From assembly GCF_030272615.1 (NCBI RefSeq), contig NC_081405.1:574459252-574523251 (forward strand): a stretch of 64,000 nucleotides of DNA, in the 5' to 3' direction. Both the position numbers and the translations under genes were made by a program. The DNA is from Cryptomeria japonica. Taxonomy: Eukaryota; Streptophyta; Pinopsida; Cupressales; Cupressaceae. Positions 21,807 to 33,545 of the stretch are shown in pieces. Positions within the stretch are counted from its first letter, which is position 1. Every line of letters begins with the position of its first letter. The notes below the pieces were generated by a model. It searched no databases and was not told the DNA's origin. It was given only the letters and a program-made list of their open reading frames with translations.

Positions 21807-23003
21807 TCATGCATTTTCCAATGCAAATACCCTCACTGTCACATGTATTGGAAGTATGTAGGGTTTTACTACTGATCCATAGAACCTTAACATAGTGTAT
21901 TCTTCAATGAAGAACCAATCAGCCAATTTTATTTGACTTCTGATTTGAATGCAATATCTACAAGACATAGGCAATCTAGGCATTGGAGTACTTGTAATTT
22001 CATTATACATTTGTGCAAAAAATAAGTCTACAAAATGGTTGTAGTTCTTTTTGTTATTATGCATCCTTATCTTAGGTGTCCATTCATATATTGGACACTC
22101 TATTTTATTCTGATTCTTCTCATCAATCTTATAGTTCACAATGTGAATATTATTGGTCTCGAATGTTGCATGATACATTGATAGAAGAAGATAGCACAAG
22201 TAGGATGACAACCTAAATGTGTTATAGGAACCTTTTTTGATCATTAGTAATTGTTTTTGCATGGATTGAACAATGTGCTCAACAAAATTATCTCTTACTA
22301 GTTGATTTACACAATGGATATTAAAAAACAATTCAAGAAGGCTAGCACCCACTTCCCTATCATTTTCCAATCCCAAATAAAATGTCAGCAAGGAAATAGT
22401 ATCCTGAACCCATGAAAGAAAAATGTTATAATCATAAGGAGGCTTAAGATTCTCATCCAATTGAGTATCGTGCATTATTAGGGCTCTGATAAATGAATTT
22501 GTATGACTTGGATCAAGACTCTCATATTTCTCTACCACCTTTCCTAGGTCAATGTGGGTGTTTGATTTTTGTGATTCAAACCCTAGGTTCAACAAACAAG
22601 CAAATTCTCCCCCGGTTATGGATAGAATTTCCTATTTTATGTTTTTATTCGCAATTTCTTTTTTATCTTCATCATAATTTTTGGCACAGATGATGAAAAT
22701 TTCAAGGAAAGGGAATAGTTTAGGTAACACCATGCTTCCCAATATAGCATCCCACGATGCAATTTTATTTGTTCTTTATTTTAACATTGTGTTGAAAATA
22801 GTAAATTTTCCCTTGTTTGGATCTCCAGCCATATTAGACAATGCATATCTAATTTCTATGATACACTTTGTACTATGGATAGTAGGGTCATAAATATCAT
22901 GGTATTCATCAGTGAAACCTGGTGTTTTAACCAGTTCGGTTAGGTATATTTTTGTATTCACTTGGTTTTTTGTTGAACTATTGCTTTCCAGTTTCCCCAT
23001 CAT
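21807..23003 (-). pseudogene. Unrecognised protein frame (398 codons) with two stops
   Basis: From ATG at 23003 the minus strand keeps a single frame to TGA at 21807, broken only by TAA (22778-22776) and TAG (22634-22632). The pieces are 74, about 47 and about 275 codons. Visible blocks are WDAILGSMVLPKLFPFLEIF, SITGGEFACLLNLGF, NIFLSWVQDTISLLTFYLG and MPRLPMSCRYCIQ. It is leucine- and phenylalanine-rich without a clear membrane segment pattern or catalytic motif. I do not recognise the family. A frame of nearly 1.2 kb with two stops in AT-rich DNA argues that it was once coding. It could be an accessory gene of a transposable element; that is inference. Confidence 0.5.
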
Positions 23004-23093
23004 TGTTACTGTTAATCATTCAAAATAATGCTAGATACAAGCCTGAGAAATTCTAACCCTAAAATTGAACCACGAGATTCAAAAAAATAAAAA

Positions 23094-23147
23094 ATGCGGG
23101 ATGTAGGTGTTCTAGATTTTATGCGGGATGTAGGTGTTCTAGATTTT
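23094..23147. repeat. 27-bp unit tandemly duplicated
   Basis: ATGCGGGATGTAGGTGTTCT plus seven more bases occurs twice, head to tail, with no mismatch. It lies just upstream of the pseudogene start at 23003. Confidence 0.85.
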
Positions 23148-23497
23148 ACCTGAAATTTCTATTTCACTAGATTGGTGTAGACACACTCTGTTGTATTCCT
23201 CAATCTAGTAGTCATTTCTGAATCTCCCTGTATTTACTGGTTTTTCCATAAAATGAAATATGATTATGAGTCACTTATTTTGAAAACACTGAAAATGTTC
23301 AAAAATAATACCTAAAGGGCAAAATATCTCGAGTCTTGTTGTAATTTTATAATTTTTTATTAAAATCTATTCACTGTCGTAGGACAAAACATTCATTTCT
23401 ACAATCTAAATTCTGAGGACAGTGGACACGTCACTAGATTTGAGTCACTTTTTTGGACTGTTTTTGAAGTGTTTTTAATCCTTTTCAACATTCACCC

Positions 23498-24480
23498 GAA
23501 ATAGAGCTTTTTTAGAATTAATTAAAGTTAATTAAATGTAAAACATTCAATTTTGGGCAAAGTTCTCACAAATGTATTTACTTCCCACATTTAGCCCAAA
23601 ATCCGCCCTAAGTCTTTGATTTGTGCTCATCCAATAGACGATGGTATCCATTGTCAATTGTCATGGGTCCCAGGACTTTTGCCATTTTTCGGCCATGTCA
23701 CCAGAATCAAGTCACTTTTATGGACTATTTTTAAAGTCTTTTTAATCCTTTTGAACTTCCACATGAAATAGAGCTTTCCAGACTTAATTATAGTTAACTA
23801 AATGTAAAATGTTCAATTTCAAGTAAAGTTCTCACAAATGTGTTTACTTCCCACATTCAAGCCAAAATCCACCCTAAGTCGTTGATCTGTTCTCATCCAA
23901 CAAATGATGGTATCTATTGTCATTTGTCATGCGTATCAGTACTTTTTCCTTTTTTTGACCACATCAAGAGAAACAAGTCACTTTTCAAGAATGATTTTGA
24001 AGACTTTTTAATCCTTTACAACTTTTGCCCGAAATAGAGCTTATTATAGTTTATTAAGTATATAGTTACAAATTTAGAATTTAACTATACAGTTAAATGT
24101 TTATCATTTATGGAAGTCTTCTGTTAGAAGTTTACAAAAAAAAATTACCGTTCCCACATTCGGCCCGAAATACACATTACGTCGTTGATTTGTGCTCATC
24201 CAATAGATGACAGTATCCTTTGTCAGTTGTCATGGGTCTCATTATACATAGGATTTCTTACACCCAAATGCCATGTCACGTAACACTTCATCATCCCATG
24301 GGCCATAACCTTTATTTAATGTCGATGTTTAATGACACGTGATTTTGATGAAAGTTTGCAAAAAAATTTAGAGATCCCACATTCTACCTGAAATACACCT
24401 TAAGTCGTTGATTCGTGCTCATCCAACAGATGACAGTATCTGATGTCAGTTGTCATCTATCCCATTATCAATAGGATTTG
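23498..24480. repeat. About 266-bp tandem repeat, 3.5 copies
   Basis: GAAATAGAGCTT recurs at 23498, 23765 and 24031 (periods 267 and 266). Each copy carries a conserved half with a TCCCACATT block, GTGCTCATCCAA, GATGGTATC or GACAGTATC, and TTGTCATGGGTC. A partial copy lies at about 24360-24480, and a diverged one at about 25700-25880 with CATCATCCCATGGGCCATA, shared with 24289. No protein is encoded. Confidence 0.75.
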
Positions 24481-24885
24481 AATATGAATTAAATAGATAA
24501 TTTAAATATGTAATTTTAAAACTTGCATGATATTTTATTTTTTTATAGCAATTTTTTTTATTATCTTACATGGAAATAAAATATTATAAATATGCAAATA
24601 TAGGTGGTACAAAAAAACCACCAGAGTTCTGCCACTATGAAAAACACCCCCAAGGGAAAAAACCACCATTCCCAATAAAAAATAAAACCCTACTACATGC
24701 AAAAACCCTAGAATTCCAATTCGGTTTACCAAAATTTATAGCAGATATTCCCTCATACATACAAAGTTGGGGAGAAAATGGACATGGAACAAAAAGATAC
24801 AAACGGACAATACCAAACACCACTAGCCATAGCAAGATTAACCCAAAAATGACCTATACTATGGGTTATCATATAATTTCAAGAC

Positions 24886-25596
24886 TCACTTCACTGCTTG
24901 GGTAGTCTTGGGTCTCAACCGCAACTTTTGACCCACTTCTGCATATTTCACTTCATGAAGGACCATTAAAACCTCATCACATTGCATCAACTTTGCAAAC
25001 ATTTTGAAGGCCTTCCACCCATGCCAAGCAAGAGCTCTGCATCTTGCGTTCAAATCATGATCAACCCATTGGATAAGTGGTAGCGGTACCACCAGACCAG
25101 CCACCCCTGCCTCAGGAACAATGCCCACCTTCGGGACCACACGAGCACACACACTATCTAGACTTAACAGGTAGTTTGAATCAATTACAACTCTTAGGGT
25201 ATTTTTTACCTTGTCCACCTCATCCTCAAACTCGAAACCCCAAGTGGAAATCAATGAATAAGCATCCAAGTTTGTCCTGTAGTGATGACCTATATGGACA
25301 ATTTCCTCTCCCAACAATATTTTTACACTCTTGTACAATTTCTCATCCTTAAATAATAACAAACCTTTTATCCTTTTGTTCATAAATTGTCCAAGAAATA
25401 GGACTAATTTCTTATCAGTATGGAAGGAGAAATTGTCTTCCATGCTGCTTAACAAACCCAAGACAATGTTGCAAGTGCAAACAGTATGATACCAAGACTT
25501 CCAATCCACCCAATATTTAAACACCTCTCACTCAAATCTAATGTTTGATATCCAACAATGGCGGTCCTCGACATTAATCACAAACTCTGCCATCAT
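24886..25596 (-). pseudogene. Unrecognised protein frame (about 236 codons) with one stop
   Basis: The minus-strand frame opens at ATG 25596 (MMAEFVINVEDRHCW), has one TGA at about 25530 (followed by EVFKYWVDWKSWYH), and ends at 24886. Visible blocks are FHTDKKLVLFLGQFMNKR, LLGEEIVHIGHHYRTNLDAY and VVPLPLIQWVDHDLNARC. It has no known catalytic motif that I can identify. It lies between the 266-bp repeat copies and shares strand with 21807-23003 and 26832-27248, so the three may be parts of one repeat family or host gene with introns. Function unknown. Confidence 0.45.
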
Positions 25597-25880
25597 TCCT
25601 CTACATGTACTAGCTCAACCGCATAATTCGTTTGTACAATCCGACATTAAAGCTGCCTAAAGGCTAAATTTTAATAATTCACTTTTAGTAATGTGTGTAC
25701 CATAAGGCAATATCAGTGCATATCCGTTGTCAATTCTTGTGGGTCCCATTATACATAGGATTTATACCCACCAAATTCCATGTCAAATGACACTTCATCA
25801 TCCCATGGGCCATAGCCTTTAATTCATGTCAGTGTTCAATGACACGTATTTTCGGTGTTCAATGTAGATGTACCTAGTTA

Positions 25881-26831
25881 GTTGCACTTTTTTTATATTA
25901 AAATTATGCAAAAAAAATTACAAGTAAGTTGGACTTTTAATTTACTTGGTTTTCACAAGATAAACATCTTTTTTTTTATATTTATAATCAATGATAATCA
26001 ATGTATAAATAATTCATGAAATGAACTGGATTTTTTTTATATATAATAAATATAGAGGAAGAAACATTACATAAAAAAGATTACAGTATTAAATTTATTT
26101 CATTGTTTAACAAAATATTAAAATAACATTGCTCATAAACAAAAAAAAATGTATCTCATAGACATTGCAATCCGTATTAGATACTATGACTTGCAGCTAA
26201 TGCCTAACATTATGTTTTTTCAAATACTTTTTTTTCAAGCACTTCAAATATCTTTTAGAAAAGGTCATCCCAGAAGCAACACTAAGTTTGTTCTTTAACT
26301 TCACAAAAGAAATTAGAATAGACCTGCTATTATTTTCTGCTAAAAATTAAATATTATATCGACATAAATAAATAACTATTTAAGCTATTTCAAAATTTAA
26401 TGATTATGCTAAGTATCCTTTCATGGCATGATGGCAGAAACATATAATAAAATAAAATCGAAAGCATTTTTATATCCATAAGAGGAAAACTGAAATGAAC
26501 TAGAATTTGCAAAATTATCATTAATATATATGTTTCACAAATTTATAATTTTTTCATGTTGGAGTCCCTCAAAAAATTTAAATCCAAAATGAGTGATTTT
26601 AGGAGGAAATAGACAAAAAATAAAAGTAATAGGGGGTCAGGGCTAGACCACAGGAAGTGCACACATTCATGGTTTACCCTATGAATATTTCCCTCCCTCT
26701 ATGTAGAATTCTTCAAACATTATAAGCTATGAGAATTCTTCAAGCCAATTGTAGTCTAGAAAGTCATCCAGGAGAAACCATTTCCAAAGAAAGTCCCTAC
26801 CAATCCGCACCCATTTCCTATGATGCGTCAA
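25881..26831. other. AT-rich intergenic stretch, nothing recognised
   Basis: Poly-A and poly-T runs with no ORF above chance and no repeat structure beyond simple AT tracts. Confidence 0.5.
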
Positions 26832-27248
26832 CTACACCATATTCAGTTTCAAAAGAAATAGTTGCTTGACCACTATTTGGTCAGGGAGGAGAAGCTTGGT
26901 GAATTCATTTGCCCAAGGGATCCCCACCCCTACATCTACAAAGATGACAATAGTAACATCATCTCCATGGAAGTCTTCCTTAAACACCTTCATTAACAAC
27001 AACAACATATCCACCTTGTCTCCAATGAGGTCCAAAAGACACACCAAGAACCAAGACATAATGTCTGTGTTAACATGGTATCTATTTTTATTTTGCAGAA
27101 ACTCTGTGCCCAACACCATCCTAACAGCCTCATTAGTGAACATCCCAACCACTTTACTGACTGATTGGAGGGATGGGTCTCTAATAGAGCCCAAAATGGC
27201 CCTTTGGTCCTCCGCATAAATTCTTCTCAAGTAGTGAGGAGTGTCCAT
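26832..27248 (-). CDS. Unrecognised 138-codon frame, probably a gene remnant
   Basis: ATG at 27248 opens MDTPHYLRRIYAEDQRAILG and runs to TAG at 26832, with the blocks VVGMFTNEAVRMVLGTEF and FHGDDVTIVIFVDVGVG. A hydrophobic middle (SWFLVCLLDLIGDKVDMLLLL) could be a buried helix. No family recognised. It is on the same strand as the remnants at 21.8-25.6 kb, but I could not find splice junctions joining them. It may be an exon of a longer gene or a fossil of a repeat. Confidence 0.35.
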   Translation of the reverse strand: MDTPHYLRRIYAEDQRAILGSIRDPSLQSVSKVVGMFTNEAVRMVLGTEFLQNKNRYHVNTDIMSWFLVCLLDLIGDKVDMLLLLMKVFKEDFHGDDVTIVIFVDVGVGIPWANEFTKLLLPDQIVVKQLFLLKLNMV

Positions 27249-28969
27249 CTTGAAAAATTAGACTACCAAATTATACAGCCTGAGCCTATAGACCTAAACC
27301 AGAGGAAGAAATGAACTACCATGAGCCTGGATAATTTATCTACGAAAGGCTAATTGAAGATGAAAGAAGAAGAGATCATCTATAAATAGATGAAGCACTT
27401 GATTGTAATAATTCCTTCTCTAACCATATTAATTCCATTAAATAATTTTAAATATTTTGTATATCACTACAAATCTTTCCCATAATTGCACTAGCGTGAG
27501 AAATTGGAAACATCTATAAACAAGTACCAAATACCATATTGGAAGTCATGGGGCCACAGGAGATTGCAGTTAGTGACAAGACATATATTAAATGACCAAC
27601 ATTATCAACTGTGACATTTCATACGTGTCTATTGAGTCCAATTCCATTCTGGGCACTCTCTGGAGAACTAAAGTCTCTTCAAACATTTGGGCCGAAATAA
27701 AACTTCAACCATTGATCTATGATCATTGAATGCTTTAAAATCATTGATGGATTTTAGGTATGTGTGACGTGTCAATGAGGTCATCCTTATTGATAAATTG
27801 TGCAAATTTCAGACTCAATGTGATGTGATGTGATCTGCCTTGTCTATTAATGGCAATGAATTCATGAAATAGCAAATAAAATATATATTTTTTCATAAAT
27901 AACGAAACATGAGCCAAACAAATTAAATAATTTTCAAATGGTGGATAAAAATCGCCAATACAATTAAATAACTTTTCCTTTGAAGTAAATTTTTTTGCCC
28001 ATACACTTATATATTTGTTCCTTTAAATGAAAAACATTTGCGTCCTACAATATTTATATTTCCCCACAAAACAAGGTATTATTCACCAGAATTTTATGGA
28101 ATTTTCGTACACTAGAAAAAACTCGCCAATACAAATTAATCTTTTTCCTACTTTCCAAAAAAATTTTGCAATCAATATGAAAATCTCCCCAACATAACAC
28201 TTGATTCGCCAGGGTTTTACACTTTTGTCCAAGAGGTTCTTTGTTAAAGTTATGCATGTTGTATATCCTGTAACATCTTGTGATAATATTGTGAGCCTAC
28301 AATTACTCTACATGAAAAGGCATGCAATGTAATAGATGATGTTTATGGTGAATATAAGAATCTTCTTGTTGCTAGGAGTTTTCTTTTGTTATTTATGGAC
28401 TATGTTGAACTCTATGTTGCACGATTGAACAGTCCTATCTGGACCCTCCGATCATGATTATACCAATTATGATTATAGTTAATATTAGATGAGTGTTTAA
28501 ATAAGGTTAATAGTAGGGTCCAATTAGTGTTAGATTTAATGTTTTTGATTAAAGGGTCAAACATGTTTTAAAGTAACCTAAAACCCTATATGCAAAACAC
28601 TTCCGTCAGTAGAATATCAGTTAAACAAAACATGCACAACAACAATACAAAAGATATGAAAAAGTCCCAACACAACAAGGCCCGAAGATAATACAAGTGA
28701 AAAACATTAGAAAATAATTAATTGAGTTTTTTTACAACTTTAGTGTTCTCAACAAATATGCCTCCTAAGCAATGATGGATATAATTCCTCCTAAGATAGA
28801 TTCTTGATTTCTAGCAAATGCTTTAGTGACTAGATAGAAATTTTTTTGAGATGGCCTTTGGTCTGCATACATGGATCTTTGCCCTCTTTAGCGCCAATCT
28901 GATTACCTTTGTCTTCTAGATTTATAAATTAGGGGTTGCCACACTACGTTCTTTTTAATTTGTCAACCA
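27249..28969. other. AT-rich intergenic stretch, no supported gene
   Basis: A CTATAAATAGATG word lies at 27383, without a gene behind it. A weak echo of the 23.5 kb repeat (GGGCCGAAATA, about 27689) is present. Short minus-strand frames at about 28054-28257 have no features. Confidence 0.4.
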
Positions 28970-30092
28970 AAATCCTCATTTTGCTTGAAGACCCTTTAAT
29001 CACTTTATGAATAAAGTTAACCAAGTTAACTAGACTATCATTTACATCCTTGATTTTTGTTTACAAGGCCATAATATGCCCTTCATAATGTAATTTCAAA
29101 CTTGCCACATATTTTACGATTTTTTGAAGAGAAGCTACCATGTTTCTACCTTCTTTGTCCACCAATGAATCAACATGCTCCATGCCCTCATCTAACCTAG
29201 CTTGAATAGACCTTATCTTAAGGCTCATTTGTTTGGTTTCATGGAAATACCAAATATGCAGTTTAAAAGAATCCAAGTAACTACATCCCTGGAGATAACT
29301 AGGACATCATCATGATTCTCCTAATCCAAGTTTGAATAGGGAGAATCAACATTTATCTAGTGAGAGAATGGTGATCTCATTACACTATCTTTAGAGCTCT
29401 TTGTATAGTTATCTAAAAGGAAAGATTTGTGATGACTTTGTTCCTTAGAGTTTGAAGAAATAGAGAGTGTTTTTTCCTTTTCACCCTCTTGAGGGTCTTG
29501 CTCAAGCACACATTTCCCCTTTTGATTTCATCCCTAGTCTTAGAATATTGCTTAGTATCCCACCCCTCATTTTCTGACACAATAAACTTTGTCTCCTCAT
29601 CTTTTGAGGGGATAAAATCTTTAGATATTTAAAGCTTACTTTTAGAAGGGTGAAACCAGAATTTAATTTGCTCCATAATAAGCATAATAAGGCTTTCATG
29701 CAAGATAGAGGTTTTGGGGTTTTTCTTGTACTCTCTAATACCCTCATTGAAGGAAGATAAGAGATAAAATGGAAAATAAATCATAGCCTTTTGTCTAAAA
29801 TGATTAGCTAGCATAAAATGATGCCCAGAAACATTAGTATAGAAACTCTCACAGGATAAATATTGCATAAGTACCTCAATGATAACTGCCCAAAGAGGTT
29901 TGTTAGAGCCAATTTCAAAGCCACTCTTTGGCTTCCTAACCAAACGTTTTTCCTCTTTCCCTTAAGTAAATTTATTCACTACTTGGTTTGAGGCATTTTT
30001 GTCTCTGAAGACCTTCTTACCATTCATTTCCATGCCCATAATCTTGGAGATAAACTCTTTGGTGAGGTCCACCTTCTTCCCATATATCATGC
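28970..30092 (-). pseudogene. Repeat-derived protein remnant (transposon gag-like)
   Basis: A single minus-strand frame can be followed from about 30092 to 28970 through several stops. The longest open piece is 29943-29629. Blocks are KKVDLTKEFISKIMGMEMNG, GFEIGSNKPLWAVIIEVLMQ, SGHHFMLANHF and FPFYLLSSFNEGIREYKKNP, followed by a charged, Ser/Lys-rich tail and a heptad-like helix at 29276-29061. The style, an all-alpha protein without catalytic motifs followed by a charged linker, resembles plant retroelement gag-like or putative transposon proteins, but I cannot name the family. It is clearly decayed. Confidence 0.4.
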
Positions 30093-30931
30093 CCTAAAAT
30101 TTTCATCATGAAAAACCATTTTTTAATGCAAGTTTCACTGGATTATAAATAATAAAAATGAAATAAAGGACATAAGTATGAATAAGTGAGTGGTGGTATC
30201 AACCCTAGATTGATACTAAGGTCTATCCAATTCAAATTGATGGGATACTTATAGATTGACGTTTAGGTAAAGTAGTCTCTTGTCTATTTCATATTGTTGA
30301 AATGTGTTCACTTAACCCTTAAGCATTGGTTAGGAATTACCCAGTAGAGTTATTTTTATGGGGTCATTTAGAAATATTGACTAAGTTGTTGAGGTGAAAT
30401 CTCAATGAGATTTGTTGTCATATATTATTATGCTTCCACCAAACAATTTTTTGATTAGATCCTTTAACTCTTAAAAGTTAAGTCACAATGTGATCCCTCA
30501 GTGTTGATGTTTGCAACTAACTCTTTTTATTCTCCAACATAATGTACGCAACTTAGACTCTATATGGTTTCCTATATGAACTTCAAAATATTAATAACAT
30601 TTAACAATTTTCACATTTCCATAAAATAAGTCGATTATTAATCTTAAATTTTCTTAATTTATAAATTAGTGGTCCAATTATAAATATACAAAGTTCATCA
30701 TTATGTAAATATCATAGTATTTAACTTTTGATTTTATTTTCTAGATACTCTAATGTTGTCCACCTAAACTCTTAATTTTGGAAAAAATAATATTAAATAT
30801 TAAATAAATAGATTATATTGGCATTGATATTCAAACAAATTTTATATAATTATGTGCAATAAATAATTTATTAAAAACAATTCATATCATAAAATGAAAA
30901 TAAATTTTTAATTCTATTTTTAAGCCGATAG
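30093..30931. other. AT-rich intergenic stretch, nothing recognised
   Basis: No ORF above chance and no repeats other than short A/T tracts. Confidence 0.5.
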
Positions 30932-31789
30932 GCTTTTAGTGGGAGAATCCCACCGTGAAAGTGCAAGACATTCTAGTGATAGCTGAAATGTTTGTCGCCA
31001 GCATCCTTCCCGGCATGGTGACGTGTGCGGTGGATTTGGTTTTCCGTCATGAGCTGTCCGCTTGGGGTGGCATCGGTGCATGCGCTCATTTTTTGAAGTG
31101 GTGTTGTCTTTAATGTTTTCATCCCCGACCGTGCACACGAATGTTGACGTTGTTTATGGCCGCTCCGAACCCTAAAATGTTATTTGTTTTGTTGTTGTCC
31201 TAAGTATTTTTCTATGCAAATTTCCTAGTAACATTGGATTTAGTCATTGAGTTAGGTTTTCTTCTGGCTGTAACTATTTTTTTGGTATCATTTCTGAGCT
31301 TCTCGCCGTGAATGGTTTTAGTCTACAAGGAAAATGTTTATTTTACAGTTTGTTTCATTTGTAATGCATTGTTTTATAGTGTGCTTATGTTTTTCCATGG
31401 TGTGCTTGTAGGATTCTTACTTTGTTTATGTTGTTTAACTATTTGTGGACGTGACGACTTTCAGTCTCCAAGGCACTTGTTCACTTTTACAGGTATTAGG
31501 GTTTGTGAAGGTGTTTACTCGCTCTCTCTTAGTTATTGCTCTTTAGTCATAAAGTTAAATATCTTTGCAGTTGGTAAGTGTTGTATGTTTAATATTCTAT
31601 GTTTTGTTTGAGAAGGATTTTACTTTGCAAGGTAAGTGTTTAGTTTTACACTTTATTTCGTTTGTAAAGATGTTGTTTTTTAAGTGTTCTTATGTATTAT
31701 TTTAGTGTCTTTGCAGGGTTATTACTTTGTTGATTTCACTTTGCAACACAAGTGTTCACTCTTATAGGTATTAGGGTTTTTGAAGGTGC

Positions 31790-31901
<112 letters not shown>

Positions 31902-33199
31902 ATTGTTCTTTCATCATCAAGTTAAACATCTATGCAATTGGAAAGTGTTGTATGTTTAATGTTCTATGGTTTCATATCCTTGGTTTTGAGCATTATTTTG
32001 TTTGTGAATGGTATTACTTTGCAAGGTAAGTTTTTATTTTTACAGTTTATTTTATTTGTAAATATCTTTTTTATATTGTGCTTATGTGCTTGTTTTGTGT
32101 CCTTGCAGGGTTATTACATTGTTTGTATTGTTTCACTTTTTGTGGACATCAATACTTTCACTCTACAAGGGAACTGTTCACTTTAAAATTTATTAGGGTT
32201 TGTGAAGGTGTTTTCTATTTCTATCTCGGTTATTTCTCTTTTGTGATCCAATTAATAAGGTTTACAGTTGGTAAGTGTTGTATGTTTAATGTTCTTTAGT
32301 TGAATATCCTATGTTTTTGGCGTTGTTCTGTTTCTCAATGCTTTTAGTCTGCAAGGTAAGTGTTTATTTTTACAGTTTGTTTTGTTTGTAAATATTTGGA
32401 TGTCAATACTTTCACTCTAGAAGGCAAATGTTCTTTGTTTGGGTTTTAATTTGTTAGTCTCTATCGCTTATTGTAGAGAAGTCTAGTTAGAATTTTTCCT
32501 CGGTGTGAATCCTTTCAGTCTGCAAGGAAAGTGTTCTTTTCTTGGTTTCTAATTTGTCGGTCTCTATTTTTTATTTGTGGGTCTTTCTCGATTATTGCTC
32601 TTTTCTAATCTTGTTAATTTGCAGGGTTATTATTGTTGTTTTATTCTTTGTGGTTGTGAATCCTTTTGCTCTGCACGACAATTAGAAACCTCTTAACTTC
32701 TTCTTTTACAAGTATGCTTCATTTATATGTTTTACCTATTTAATGTTTTCATCACTGTTGGTGGCAAGTTCTTAGTGGTATTACGTTTTAGGGATCTGTT
32801 TTCTTCAACAAGATGCTTATCTATTATAATTTAATCTGTGGAAGGTAAGATCCTTTCCAAAGCTACGCAGCTAATCAAATGTAAAATTCATACATTAATT
32901 AGTGTACATAAATATATGTTAGCTTTGAACATGTATTTTATATTCTTAGAAAAATTTATATCTATCAGTTTCTTTAAAAAGTTTGTAGATGTTACAATGC
33001 TCAGAATTTGTCATTGTTTACAAAATTCCTATTATTTTGGTGTGAATACATTTTCTTAGTGCTAATACATGTATATTCTTACAAAAAATTATATCTGTCA
33101 ATTTATCAAAAAAGTTTGTAGATGTTACGATGCTTGGAATTTGTCATTGTTTGCAAAATTTGTGTTATTTTGCTCTGAAAATATCTTCTTAGTGCTAAT

Positions 33200-33311
33200 A
33201 AATGTATATACATGTATATATATATATATACACATGATGTAAATATATATATAATAGTTCTTCTTAAAATGGTTCATAGTGCTGATACATGTATATATAC
33301 ATATACACATG

Positions 33312-33344
<33 letters not shown>

Positions 33345-33545
33345 GTACACATAGACATGTATGCATCTATATATATAGACACATGTAGGCATATATATAT
33401 ACATGTGTATATATATACATTTACAATATTCCTGTTATTTTGGTGTGAAGATATTTTCTTAGTGCTAATACATGTTTATTCTTACAAAAAATTATATCTG
33501 TTAGTTTCTTAAAAAAGTTTGTATATGTACATATATATATATATA
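33200..33545. repeat. TA/CA-rich low-complexity tract
   Basis: Runs of TATATA, ATACATGTATAT and ACACATG words, with repeated TAGTGCTAATACATG and AAAATTATATCTGT blocks from 33060. It separates the two arms of the inverted repeat complex. Open frames across it are Tyr/Ile repeats and not genes. Confidence 0.85.

Noticed and set aside
27383-27398. TATA-like CTATAAATAGATG as a promoter
   Set aside because: No gene lies downstream on that strand within a reasonable distance.
33125-33512. Tyr/Ile-rich frames
   Set aside because: Same low-complexity cause.
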